Shown: positions 53,291 through 61,177 of the stretch, piece by piece | How the letters are laid out: each line of letters opens with the position of its first letter | Position numbering within the stretch: the first letter of the stretch is position 1 | Source: Albibacterium profundi | GTDB lineage: Bacteria; Bacteroidota; Bacteroidia; Sphingobacteriales; Sphingobacteriaceae | DNA length: 64,000 nucleotides | Assembly: GCF_042159835.1 (NCBI RefSeq) | Contig: NZ_JBBVGT010000002.1 | Coordinates: 930,001-994,000 of the forward strand | Direction: 5' to 3' | Notes under the pieces: model-generated | What the model saw: only the letters and a program-made list of their open reading frames with translations | Database searches by the model: none | Told to the model about the DNA's origin: nothing | Made by a program: the position numbers and the translations under genes

Positions 53291-54529
53291 TTATTCAAAA
53301 TCAGGATATAAAAGATATTTCTCACGCATCTCTTTATAAGCATCCAAGTCTTCTTTCCAAGAAGCGCGAATTTCTTCTTCGCTTTTCCCAGCAATAATCT
53401 GCTTCCTCAACTCATCAGTCCCAGCCAGTTTGTCGAAGAATTCGGGTCTTGCAAAAAACTCATCCTTGAAGTCCGCTTTATTATAAAAATCAAGTAAATA
53501 TTTTAATGTGAATTTTTCGTTCTCAGCATCAACGTCCCTTAAGTCTATACCATAGCACAACTCGCCCTGCTGTTCAACATGTGCAGCCATTCCCGGTCTT
53601 GTTCCCGGCGTAAAAGTAAAATCACCGAACACAGGGTCTGGATACCCAATTACCTGAAAAGGCCAATCAGTACCACGACCAATACTAACATCTGTACCTT
53701 CAAACAAGCAAAGCGACATATAGAGGCGTACCGATGTGTAATTCGGAAGACTTGGAGATGGAATTACCGGCAATTCATACTTCATACTGTGATCATAGTT
53801 CTTAACCGGTATGACTGTTAAATCAACCTGTTCGCCGTTCTCCAACCAACCCTCGCCATTAATCATTTTTGCAAGCTCACCAACCGTCAACCCATGAATC
53901 ATGGCAATCTTATGATAGCTAACATTCGATTTAAATTTATCATCTTTTCTAACAGGTCCATCTACTTGATCGCCGTTGGGGTTAGGCCTGTCCAATACAA
54001 TAACCTTCTTTCCGTGGTTTACTGCAAGCTGCATAACCCGGTGCATAGAAGTTATATAAGTATAAAAACGAGCACCTACATCCTGTAGATCAAAGATCAT
54101 CACATCCACCGAATTGACTATAGAGTCGGCTTTCTCATTTTTCCCATACAGAGAATACAAGGGCAATCCCGTTTCCTCATCAACGTCGTTACTCACTTTC
54201 TCGCCACGCTCAATCTTACCACGAAAACCATGTTCCGGTGCAAAGGCAAACTTAACGTCAACTTCATTCTCTAGTAGAACATCAACCAAATGCCGATCCC
54301 CAACTACCGAAGTCTGGTTACCCATAATTCCAACCTTCTGTCCTTCCAAAAGCGGCAGGTACAATTCGAGCTGATCAGCGCCTGGTGTAATTTCAGTGCT
54401 TTCTTCCGAAGTCTGATTCGCATGATCTTTCGCCGAGGTTCCCGATGAGCAAGCCGTAAAAGTTGCGCAAACTATCAACACGAGAGAAACATATACTGAC
54501 TGAATTAGCTCTTTTCTTCCTAAAAACAT
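53291..54529 (-). CDS. namZ: Exo-beta-N-acetylmuramidase (NamZ, DUF1343/GH171)
   Basis: The protein has 412 residues. The lipobox ends at Cys27 (TFTACSSG). The DUF1343 fold shows PEHGFRG (residues 98-104), FDLQDVGARFYTYI (146-159), DRPNP (180-184) and EGTDVSIGRGT (277-287), all hallmarks of this family. NamZ removes non-reducing-end MurNAc from peptidoglycan chains or disaccharides. A lipoprotein at the envelope fits this role. It is the first gene of the long operon, divergent from the DeoR-type regulator. Confidence 0.93.
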   Translation of the reverse strand: MFLGRKELIQSVYVSLVLIVCATFTACSSGTSAKDHANQTSEESTEITPGADQLELYLPLLEGQKVGIMGNQTSVVGDRHLVDVLLENEVDVKFAFAPEHGFRGKIERGEKVSNDVDEETGLPLYSLYGKNEKADSIVNSVDVMIFDLQDVGARFYTYITSMHRVMQLAVNHGKKVIVLDRPNPNGDQVDGPVRKDDKFKSNVSYHKIAMIHGLTVGELAKMINGEGWLENGEQVDLTVIPVKNYDHSMKYELPVIPSPSLPNYTSVRLYMSLCLFEGTDVSIGRGTDWPFQVIGYPDPVFGDFTFTPGTRPGMAAHVEQQGELCYGIDLRDVDAENEKFTLKYLLDFYNKADFKDEFFARPEFFDKLAGTDELRKQIIAGKSEEEIRASWKEDLDAYKEMREKYLLYPDFE

Positions 54530-54576
54530 CTTTATTGTTTGTTTACAATGGTTAATAATCCGGGTTCTGTTCTATA

Positions 54577-54584
54577 CAAACATA
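54577..54584 (-). promoter_or_regulatory. -7 promoter element of namZ
   Basis: On the minus strand TATGTTTG (plus CAAACATA) matches TAnnTTTG, 48 bases before the namZ ATG. The expected -33 region would overlap the operator dyad at 54601-54618, so a bound regulator could block or recruit polymerase. Confidence 0.6.
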
Positions 54585-54600
54585 ACGATATTTTACAAAT

Positions 54601-54618
54601 CGTGCATATTTGTGCACG
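54601..54618. promoter_or_regulatory. Operator-like dyad between namZ and the DeoR-type gene
   Basis: CGTGCA (54601-54606) and TGCACG (54613-54618) form a perfect 6-base dyad with central TATTTG. A half-site-like AATATTGCACG follows near 54639-54648. A related dyad lies at 38043-38060 upstream of susC pair 1. Confidence 0.6.
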
Positions 54619-54775
54619 GTTTATTTCAAAAACGGCCAATATTGCACGATAAAACGCTTATCTAGCGTATTCTTTTTGTAACAAAACGCATTAAAACGCA
54701 GCACACCAAGCAAATACACCTACACAAACCCGCACAATTAAAAAATATTTCCCTATCAGGGAACACTTTTTTATG

Positions 54776-54783
54776 TATCTTTA
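54776..54783 (+). promoter_or_regulatory. Possible -7 element of the DeoR-type gene
   Basis: TATCTTTA differs from TAnnTTTG by its last base and lies 24 bases before the ATG at 54807. A short palindrome (TCCCTATCAGGGA, 54750-54762) precedes it. Confidence 0.35.
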
Positions 54784-54806
54784 ATCCATAAACCAGCCTA
54801 AACATC

Positions 54807-55550
54807 ATGCTAAAAGAAGAGCGACAATCATACATACTTAAACAGATTAATCTGCATAACAGGGTTTTATCAGCTGATATGAGCGATAAACTGGGTGTAT
54901 CAGAAGATACGATCCGACGTGACCTCAACGAATTAGCAGAAAACGGCAAAGTCACGAAGGTATACGGTGGGGCTCTTTCAAAATCCTATCAATTCCCCTT
55001 TCAGGAAAACGAGGTATACGCAAGGGATGCGAAGAAGATTATTGGCGTAAAGACTACCAAACTTATTAAGCCAGGAATGACCGTGCTTGCCGGAGGAGGC
55101 ACAACCATGCTTGAAATGGCCAAAGCCTTTCCAAAAAATTTACAATGCACTTTTTTCACCATCAGTCCGCTTGTAGCACTTGAAATGGCAGAACGGAGCC
55201 ATGCGGAGGTTATTCTTATTGGTGGGCGACTGTCGAAAAGCAGTAATGTAAGCATCGGGTCACAAGTCATCAATCAGCTCTCCGAAATTAAAGTAGATCT
55301 ATGTCTATTGGGAACGAATAGTTTATCCGTTGAAGAAGGCTTAACCGATTCAGATTGGGAGATTATCCAAATTAAGAAAGCGATGCTACGCTGTTCGGAA
55401 AAAATCGCGCTGCTAAGTATCGCAGAAAAGCTCAATTCCGTGCAAAAAATGAAAGTTTGTAGCCTTAGTAATATTCACTATTTGATTACCGATTTAGACC
55501 CGAAGCATCAGAGCCTAGAGAAATTTGCAAATCAAGTGCACGTTATTTGA
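54807..55550 (+). CDS. DeoR-family transcriptional regulator
   Basis: The protein has 247 residues. An N-terminal winged HTH (about 5-58: LKQINLHNRVLSADMSDKLG, DTIRRDLNELAENGKVTKVY) is followed by a DeoRC sensor domain (GMTVLAGGGTTMLEMAKA, VILIGGRLSKSS, TDSDWEIIQIKKAM) that would bind a sugar phosphate. It lies divergent from namZ, with a dyad in the 277-base gap. Likely inducers are MurNAc-6P or GlcNAc-6P; this is inference. E. coli and Bacillus use RpiR-type MurR for the same pathway, so this would be a different regulator type. Confidence 0.92.
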   Translation: MLKEERQSYILKQINLHNRVLSADMSDKLGVSEDTIRRDLNELAENGKVTKVYGGALSKSYQFPFQENEVYARDAKKIIGVKTTKLIKPGMTVLAGGGTTMLEMAKAFPKNLQCTFFTISPLVALEMAERSHAEVILIGGRLSKSSNVSIGSQVINQLSEIKVDLCLLGTNSLSVEEGLTDSDWEIIQIKKAMLRCSEKIALLSIAEKLNSVQKMKVCSLSNIHYLITDLDPKHQSLEKFANQVHVI

Positions 55551-55553
55551 TCC

Positions 55554-56753
55554 TCAATCCTTACTAGCCTTTAACCAGTCGCGAATCCCCTTGTAGATTT
55601 GTTTAGCAACCTGCTTATGGAATTTAGGATCCATAATACGTTGTTCATCTTCCTTATTACTAATAAAGGCTATTTCTACCAGGCAATTCGGATATTCAGT
55701 AGGGCCGCTAAGCGAAAAATTGAAACTGCCTATATTACCGAATTCGTTCAATCCCAGATCCAACATCCTGTCCAAGATGTGTTCTGTCATCGGTCTAAAT
55801 CCTATGTACCGATAATATGTACTCACCCCTTGCGCCGATTCCCTTGAAGCCGAATTCAAATGCAAACTAATCAAAATAGTCGGGTCTTCTTCCAAAAGCT
55901 GTGTCAATCGTTCCGTCATAGACACATCCACATCTTCGGTCCGCGTCATGACAGTTTCAATACCCTTTTTATCTAACAGAGCCTCCAATTCCTTCGCAAA
56001 TAGCAATGTATATTCTTTCTCCATCGCTCCTGTACTTCCCACAGCACCGGTGGCCGAACCACCATGACCAGCATCAATCGCAATCTTCAAATTCTTCATC
56101 TTAAATTGCTCTGGATGTCTCTTTACACGCATCACCAAACTGTTCCCCTCATAATACATATGATAACCCCAGTGCTGCTTACCGTTCAGCTCAACCACAA
56201 CCCGAAACACATCCTCCTCGATCTGCTCATGATAAACATTCTTGATTTCCTCCACAGACCGTAACTGCGTAATCCAGTTCGTGTTACTCGTAGCCCCAAA
56301 AATATCGAGCACAATCCGATTCGGATTAATTTGCTGCATTGTCCGATAGGACAACTTCTTATCCAGTGCAATTCGCACATAATCATAATCCTCGTCGCCC
56401 GACACGTACCATGACTTCGTTAAACTAATATCGTCACCGCTCAACGACCCACCGGTCAACTCAACCTTATTTTTGGGTATAAAAGCATGATGCAGACGAG
56501 AAAGTCGCACTTTATAGCGGCTGCCGACGCTGTCGATGATATTCAGCACAACGCCCGTGTCCAGAAATGTTAACTTCGCACCGCCCAAACGATCCTGCCC
56601 CGTCCCATATTCTAAAAATGGAAAGTCGCCAACCGTCTTCGCGACTTTATATTCTACAGGTCGCCGATATTCCAGGGAATCTTGAGCATGCAGATTGGTG
56701 CTAGTCAATAACAAGCTACAAAAGACGATGAAAGAATAAGTCAAGTATCTCAT
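55554..56753 (-). CDS. N-acetylmuramoyl-L-alanine amidase (AmiC type)
   Basis: The protein has 399 residues. A signal peptide ends near LHAQ (residue 24). Residues about 30-215 form a beta-rich AMIN/SH3-like region; the amidase_3 domain (about 222-395) has the zinc ligands His230 (IDAGHGG), Glu245 (AMEKEY) and His298 (ISLHLNSA) and the catalytic Glu360 (NCLVEIAFISN). It releases stem peptides from MurNAc. It starts three bases upstream of the second GHL10 gene's stop, hence cotranscribed with it, and ends three bases from the DeoR-type gene on the other strand. Confidence 0.93.
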   Translation of the reverse strand: MRYLTYSFIVFCSLLLTSTNLHAQDSLEYRRPVEYKVAKTVGDFPFLEYGTGQDRLGGAKLTFLDTGVVLNIIDSVGSRYKVRLSRLHHAFIPKNKVELTGGSLSGDDISLTKSWYVSGDEDYDYVRIALDKKLSYRTMQQINPNRIVLDIFGATSNTNWITQLRSVEEIKNVYHEQIEEDVFRVVVELNGKQHWGYHMYYEGNSLVMRVKRHPEQFKMKNLKIAIDAGHGGSATGAVGSTGAMEKEYTLLFAKELEALLDKKGIETVMTRTEDVDVSMTERLTQLLEEDPTILISLHLNSASRESAQGVSTYYRYIGFRPMTEHILDRMLDLGLNEFGNIGSFNFSLSGPTEYPNCLVEIAFISNKEDEQRIMDPKFHKQVAKQIYKGIRDWLKASKD

Positions 56754-56756
56754 ATC

Positions 56757-58298
56757 CTACAAATCTACTTCTGTCAAGTCCCCAATCCGGCCATTCTTAT
56801 CGACATAGGCCACCTGCACAGCATTTAAGTCTGAACCGCCCTTGCGCAGATTTAGTCGCACCGAAGTAAACTTCTCACCCATAATCTGGTAGCTCCACGC
56901 ACTACCATACCGATAGTACACAATCGTCTGGAACGATTGCCCTTTCATCGGCGCACCCCATCGGACATCTACATAGTCGGCCGACTTCCCAATCTCCACA
57001 TCGGGCTTCTTTAACGAAGGCGCACTCAACCAATCGGTCACCGGCACCAATGCCTGCTGCCTGTAAACCCCCTTAAGCAAGCGAGCCTTCAAACTGTCGT
57101 TTCGCAGTACCGGAGATACACTCCAATGCACCACACCTGGGCTTTCCGATAAAATGCCTCTCGTTATCATAATTTGATTTTCAACCTCATCAGCACCATC
57201 TTCACCGCGCCCACCAGCCGAAACATTAATTCCCGGCCATAAATGCCTTTGATGCGTATTCTGTTCCTGCCACCAATTCAGCAGGACTGGAAAACTCTGT
57301 GGAATTCTATTGATTGGCCAATACAATTGGGGCGAAAAATAATCTACCCAGCCCTCATTCAACCACAATTTCGCATCCGCATACAGCGTGTTATACTGAT
57401 CCATGCCTGCGATCGATGATGGGTAGCCCGGGCGCCAAATACCAAAAGGACTAAGACCAAATTTCACATCCTCCTTCACTTCTTTGATCCCCGCATATAC
57501 CTTTTGAATAAACTCGTTCACACTCTTCCGGCGCCAATCTGCTCGCGACAATTTCCCGCCGCTCTGCTGATACCGTTCCCAACTAGCATCGTCAGGAAAA
57601 TCCTTCCCACCGTTATAGGACTCGTAAGGATAAAAATAATCATCAAAATGAATCCCATCTACATCATATCTAGTTACTATATCTTTCACTACCGCCAGCG
57701 AATGCGCTTGCGTACTTTCCAGCGATGGGTCAAACCACCAATAACCCTGTTCCAGTCGCACCACCGATTCAGGTATCTTGTGAATAATCGATGTGGCGCC
57801 AGGTTCCTTACCACTACTTGTATGATGCGCACGATACGGGTTCAGCCACGCATGCAGCTCCATTCCTCTGGCGTGCGCCTCACGAATCCAAAACTCCAAA
57901 GGGTCATAAAACGGGTCTGGTGCTTTGCCTTGCTCACCCGTCAGATAATAAGACCATGGTTCCAGCTCACTTGCATAGAGCGCGTCCGCTTGTGGCCGCA
58001 CCTGAAAGACCACCGCGTTGAAATTTAATTTCTCTAGAGAATCCAATAATGCGATAGCCTCCTTTTGCTGTTGTTCAACCGAAAGACCAGGTTTACTTGG
58101 CCAGTTAATATTTGCTACCGTAGCCACCCATGCCGCTCTAAACTCTCGCGGCACATCAACAGGTCCAGTTTGCAGGTCACGATCTATGCTCTTCTTGTCG
58201 CCAGAACCTACAAGAACTTGAGACGATGAACAAGCCCATAAACTCGTTATAAAAATAGCGACCGCTAAATAGCGCGATAAAAGAAGAGGAAATTTCAT
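56757..58298 (-). CDS. GHL10 (YngK/DUF187) hydrolase lipoprotein, copy 2
   Basis: The protein has 513 residues from MKFPLLLSRYLAVA. Lipobox: Cys23 (SLWACSSSQ). The GHL10 core is PREFRAAWVATVANINWPSK, VVFQVRPQADALY, ELHAWLNPYRAH, VDGIHFDDYFYPYE, GWVDYFSPQLYWPI and VHWSVSPVLRN. It has the same family signature as copy 1 but differs in detail, so it is a paralogue rather than a recent copy. The amidase gene starts three bases after its stop. The ATG at 58298 is preferred because a promoter lies at 58324-58354; an in-frame codon at 58346 would start upstream of it. Confidence 0.9.
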   Translation of the reverse strand: MKFPLLLSRYLAVAIFITSLWACSSSQVLVGSGDKKSIDRDLQTGPVDVPREFRAAWVATVANINWPSKPGLSVEQQQKEAIALLDSLEKLNFNAVVFQVRPQADALYASELEPWSYYLTGEQGKAPDPFYDPLEFWIREAHARGMELHAWLNPYRAHHTSSGKEPGATSIIHKIPESVVRLEQGYWWFDPSLESTQAHSLAVVKDIVTRYDVDGIHFDDYFYPYESYNGGKDFPDDASWERYQQSGGKLSRADWRRKSVNEFIQKVYAGIKEVKEDVKFGLSPFGIWRPGYPSSIAGMDQYNTLYADAKLWLNEGWVDYFSPQLYWPINRIPQSFPVLLNWWQEQNTHQRHLWPGINVSAGGRGEDGADEVENQIMITRGILSESPGVVHWSVSPVLRNDSLKARLLKGVYRQQALVPVTDWLSAPSLKKPDVEIGKSADYVDVRWGAPMKGQSFQTIVYYRYGSAWSYQIMGEKFTSVRLNLRKGGSDLNAVQVAYVDKNGRIGDLTEVDL

Positions 58299-58323
58299 AA
58301 TGGTATAGGTTAAATAAGCTTCC

Positions 58324-58354
58324 CAAAGATGCATGATATTTTTCAACTATGCAA
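58324..58354 (-). promoter_or_regulatory. Promoter of the GHL10-amidase unit
   Basis: On the minus strand TTG (plus 58352-58354), a 20-base spacer and CATCTTTG (plus 58324-58331) fit the Bacteroidota consensus with one mismatch in the -7 box. The transcript start near 58317 leaves a short leader before the ATG at 58298. Confidence 0.55.
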
Positions 58355-58400
58355 AAACAGGCAAAGAAAAGCTATATATACAACTCGGCTTTAAATAAAG

Positions 58401-58435
58401 AAAGGATGCTGCCAAGTTACTTGCCAGCATCCTTT
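58401..58435. terminator. Terminator of the SusCD-pair-3 unit
   Basis: AAAGGATGCTG (58401-58411) pairs with CAGCATCCTTT (58425-58435), and an inner CAAG/CTTG adds four pairs across a C-C mismatch. It sits just downstream of the DUF4302 stop on the minus strand and upstream of the next promoter, and is followed by T-rich sequence on that strand. Confidence 0.8.
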
Positions 58436-58466
58436 GAAACAAAAACATAAGGGTATCTAAATCCCG

Positions 58467-59783
58467 TTAATCCAATACACCAATCATATAAAAGTCCGGA
58501 TCATCCGCATCAATGATCTTCCCGAAGACATTCGCTCCGTCAATATGAAAATCAAGCTTAATTCGCATACCATCGAATTTTTCAATGAATGTTAGAGACT
58601 CTTCCTCATCATAGCGGCTTCCTGTGATACCATCTTCATTCAACGTCATTGTAAACACACCTTCAGAGTCAAGTGTGTAATTATATGGATAGTAAGTTGT
58701 CCAACCACTATTACCACCATTCTGACTTACGAAAAAGCCTAACATTAGACGTTCATTGACCGTATCAAACTCAACAGTTAAATGGCCGTAATCGAACGTG
58801 AACCGTCCAGGAGCTCCAGGTCCAATATCCGTAATATACTGATTCCACATGGTATTAAAGCTTTCTGAACCACCTGGAATCAGAGTTTGTGGAAAATACA
58901 TAGTTGAATATTGCGTCCCCATAAGCATGTATAGCGGTACAAGGGGTGCTGGAGATGTTTTTACTTCCATCTCATCGCCAGCGTAAGTAATGGCCGTAAA
59001 TCCATCATTCCATAAAACTTCTTGGACATGGATACCATTATAAGACAACGTATCTTTCAAATGAATACCATTAACAGAAAATGCAAAAGGCTGTTTCTCA
59101 GACTTAACCTCCCCTGACTCCACCCAAACAAAGCTTGCCTCACGTATTCCCCAATTAATTGAAAGTTGCACCTTTTCATCACTCTCAGTGTCAATATACA
59201 GATTTGGATTAGCAGTTAGATACTCCACCATACCTTGTAATCGCTCGCTAAATCCACCATTTAAATACAGTTCCTGCTCTTCTTCCGTAGCCTTAATCAA
59301 CAAAAACTCGCTTCTCCGCTTTTTACCGATAAGTTTCAGTGTGTCATTAGACTGTTCTCTAAATTCAAACTCAAAATCAGACTCAAAGCCCGATCCTGCA
59401 GTTCCACCAGCTTCCGAAGGATCTGGGTTCGCCAACATGTGAATGTAGTTATCGGTATCAAAAAGAAGAGATGGTGCCATGACTGCTTTTAATCGATAGC
59501 CACTTTCCCGTAGTTCAGATGCCATCTCCTCCCCGAGATCGGCTAACATTTTCACACGGTCATCATCTGAGAACTCCATGTAATAACCCGAACCAATTCC
59601 TCCATCTGAATACAAATAAGCTTTCCAACCATATTCATGATTTATTAATTCTTGTTCGTACTCTGCTAACGCCTTATACATCCGTTCTTCTGGTTTTTCT
59701 CCTTTAATTGGAGTGAAGGTATCCTCCTTACAACCTGAAAAGGCAATTAGAGCTATTACAATTAATATAACATATTTTTTCAT
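58467..59783 (-). CDS. DUF4302 lipoprotein
   Basis: The protein has 438 residues. Lipobox: Cys18 (LIAFSGCKED). The family start ERMYKALAEYEQELINHEYGWKAYLYSDGG is typical of DUF4302 (shown here in part). It is beta-rich afterwards and has no enzyme motifs. DUF4302 proteins often sit behind SusCD pairs together with a zinc metallohydrolase lipoprotein, as here. It starts 22 bases after that gene. Function is unknown. Confidence 0.85.
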   Translation of the reverse strand: MKKYVILIVIALIAFSGCKEDTFTPIKGEKPEERMYKALAEYEQELINHEYGWKAYLYSDGGIGSGYYMEFSDDDRVKMLADLGEEMASELRESGYRLKAVMAPSLLFDTDNYIHMLANPDPSEAGGTAGSGFESDFEFEFREQSNDTLKLIGKKRRSEFLLIKATEEEQELYLNGGFSERLQGMVEYLTANPNLYIDTESDEKVQLSINWGIREASFVWVESGEVKSEKQPFAFSVNGIHLKDTLSYNGIHVQEVLWNDGFTAITYAGDEMEVKTSPAPLVPLYMLMGTQYSTMYFPQTLIPGGSESFNTMWNQYITDIGPGAPGRFTFDYGHLTVEFDTVNERLMLGFFVSQNGGNSGWTTYYPYNYTLDSEGVFTMTLNEDGITGSRYDEEESLTFIEKFDGMRIKLDFHIDGANVFGKIIDADDPDFYMIGVLD

Positions 59784-59805
59784 TGTTCTTTTCTTTAAAT
59801 TTTAA

Positions 59806-61164
59806 CTATCCAGCCGTTAGGTCACCGTAGAAATAAGAACTTGGGTTATCCTTCTTAGCAAAACCACCCTTCCGATCCCGTGTATTAGGCAGAATATCAG
59901 TTACCCACTTAGCGATGAAAACTGAACTTTGTAAATAATCCTGCATTGGTTGAAAGCCGGCGCCTACAACACCAAAATTGCCATATGCTGTTTCATCGCC
60001 TCGATTTTCTACCAGTGTGAAGGTAGTCGTCCCATCATCGTCTACTACCATATCAAAATCCACATCCGCATTGAAAGTTGTTCCCGCTGTATTTTGATAG
60101 ATATATCGAACTCTTAACTCCGTAACACCATCAAAGTGAAACTCCATTCTTTGGAATGATCTACCTGCATTACCTATAGCCGCCAATGCCGCTGTAGTTT
60201 CATTCCATACCGCTTCATAGGCAGCAGATTTAACTGATTGGGTCGCGAGGTCAATAGTCATTTGCGCAAAGCCATTATCTTGAAGCCTCTCCGCAAAAGG
60301 AGTTGGAGGAGTAACCACTTCCAACTTTTGTTGAATATTGTCTTGCAATGCGCGGAAGTCGATACCAAATGAAAGATTGAAGTAATCCACCACGATTTGT
60401 TCCTTTTGCCTCAATCGGTCCTGTGCAGTTTCAGGCGCAGATGCTACGTATTCATCAAACCAATATTGTCCTTCAATAAGTAAATGAGAGGTCATCTCCG
60501 CAAAGTCTTCGCCTGGATTCATACGAGCATATTGAGATATAAAACCAAGAGCTTTTGCGTCCGCAGCCGACTCCGATGTCCAGTTACTCGTAAATTCCGG
60601 TGATATCACTCCAAATTCTGGCGGGATACTCACCACTTGGTTAATAATATGAGCAAACTCATGATGCACAGTGCGCATCATTCGCTTTACTGCGGCCCCA
60701 TTAGATTTATCGAAATTATTGATTACTGTGAGATAAATCTTACGCCCGCCTTCGGCCGTTCCTAGTGTGATCGTACCATTATCATTGTATTCAGGACTTC
60801 CCACCAATACAATCTGCTTTGGGGCAATGGGTTTAAAAAAAGCAGCACCGGCAACTTCCATATAAGGTTTAATCCAAACGTCCCTGATAGCCTCCATTGC
60901 CGGTTGAACTTTTTCCTCCTTCGGCGGTGTGATATCTTTATTCACAGGCGACAATGAACGCTGCCATCTATATTCAACGGATATATTATAAGGGTCTAAA
61001 AACTCTTGGGTCAACCAATCGTCTAATGGTCCCTTAACATAGTCGTCTACATTATACTTCGAAAAATCTACATCTAAGGCCTCTTCTTTCTCGCAGGACG
61101 CAAGAAACATCCCCGAAAAGAGAAATGAAAATATGAGTATATAATTAATTTTTTTCATCTTCAT
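59806..61164 (-). CDS. Zinc metallohydrolase-like lipoprotein (HExxH, SusCD-associated)
   Basis: The protein has 452 residues. Lipobox: Cys24 (LASCEKEEAL). The zinc motif is HEFAH (168-172) inside VHHEFAHIINQ. This fits the substrate-import-associated zinc metallohydrolase lipoprotein family (TIGR04549), always found next to SusC/SusD. It may cleave a peptide ligand, which would suit a peptide-bearing glycan such as a muropeptide, but this is inference. It lies between susD (13-base gap) and DUF4302. Confidence 0.85.
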   Translation of the reverse strand: MKMKKINYILIFSFLFSGMFLASCEKEEALDVDFSKYNVDDYVKGPLDDWLTQEFLDPYNISVEYRWQRSLSPVNKDITPPKEEKVQPAMEAIRDVWIKPYMEVAGAAFFKPIAPKQIVLVGSPEYNDNGTITLGTAEGGRKIYLTVINNFDKSNGAAVKRMMRTVHHEFAHIINQVVSIPPEFGVISPEFTSNWTSESAADAKALGFISQYARMNPGEDFAEMTSHLLIEGQYWFDEYVASAPETAQDRLRQKEQIVVDYFNLSFGIDFRALQDNIQQKLEVVTPPTPFAERLQDNGFAQMTIDLATQSVKSAAYEAVWNETTAALAAIGNAGRSFQRMEFHFDGVTELRVRYIYQNTAGTTFNADVDFDMVVDDDGTTTFTLVENRGDETAYGNFGVVGAGFQPMQDYLQSSVFIAKWVTDILPNTRDRKGGFAKKDNPSSYFYGDLTAG

Positions 61165-61177
61165 GATTTATTAATAG

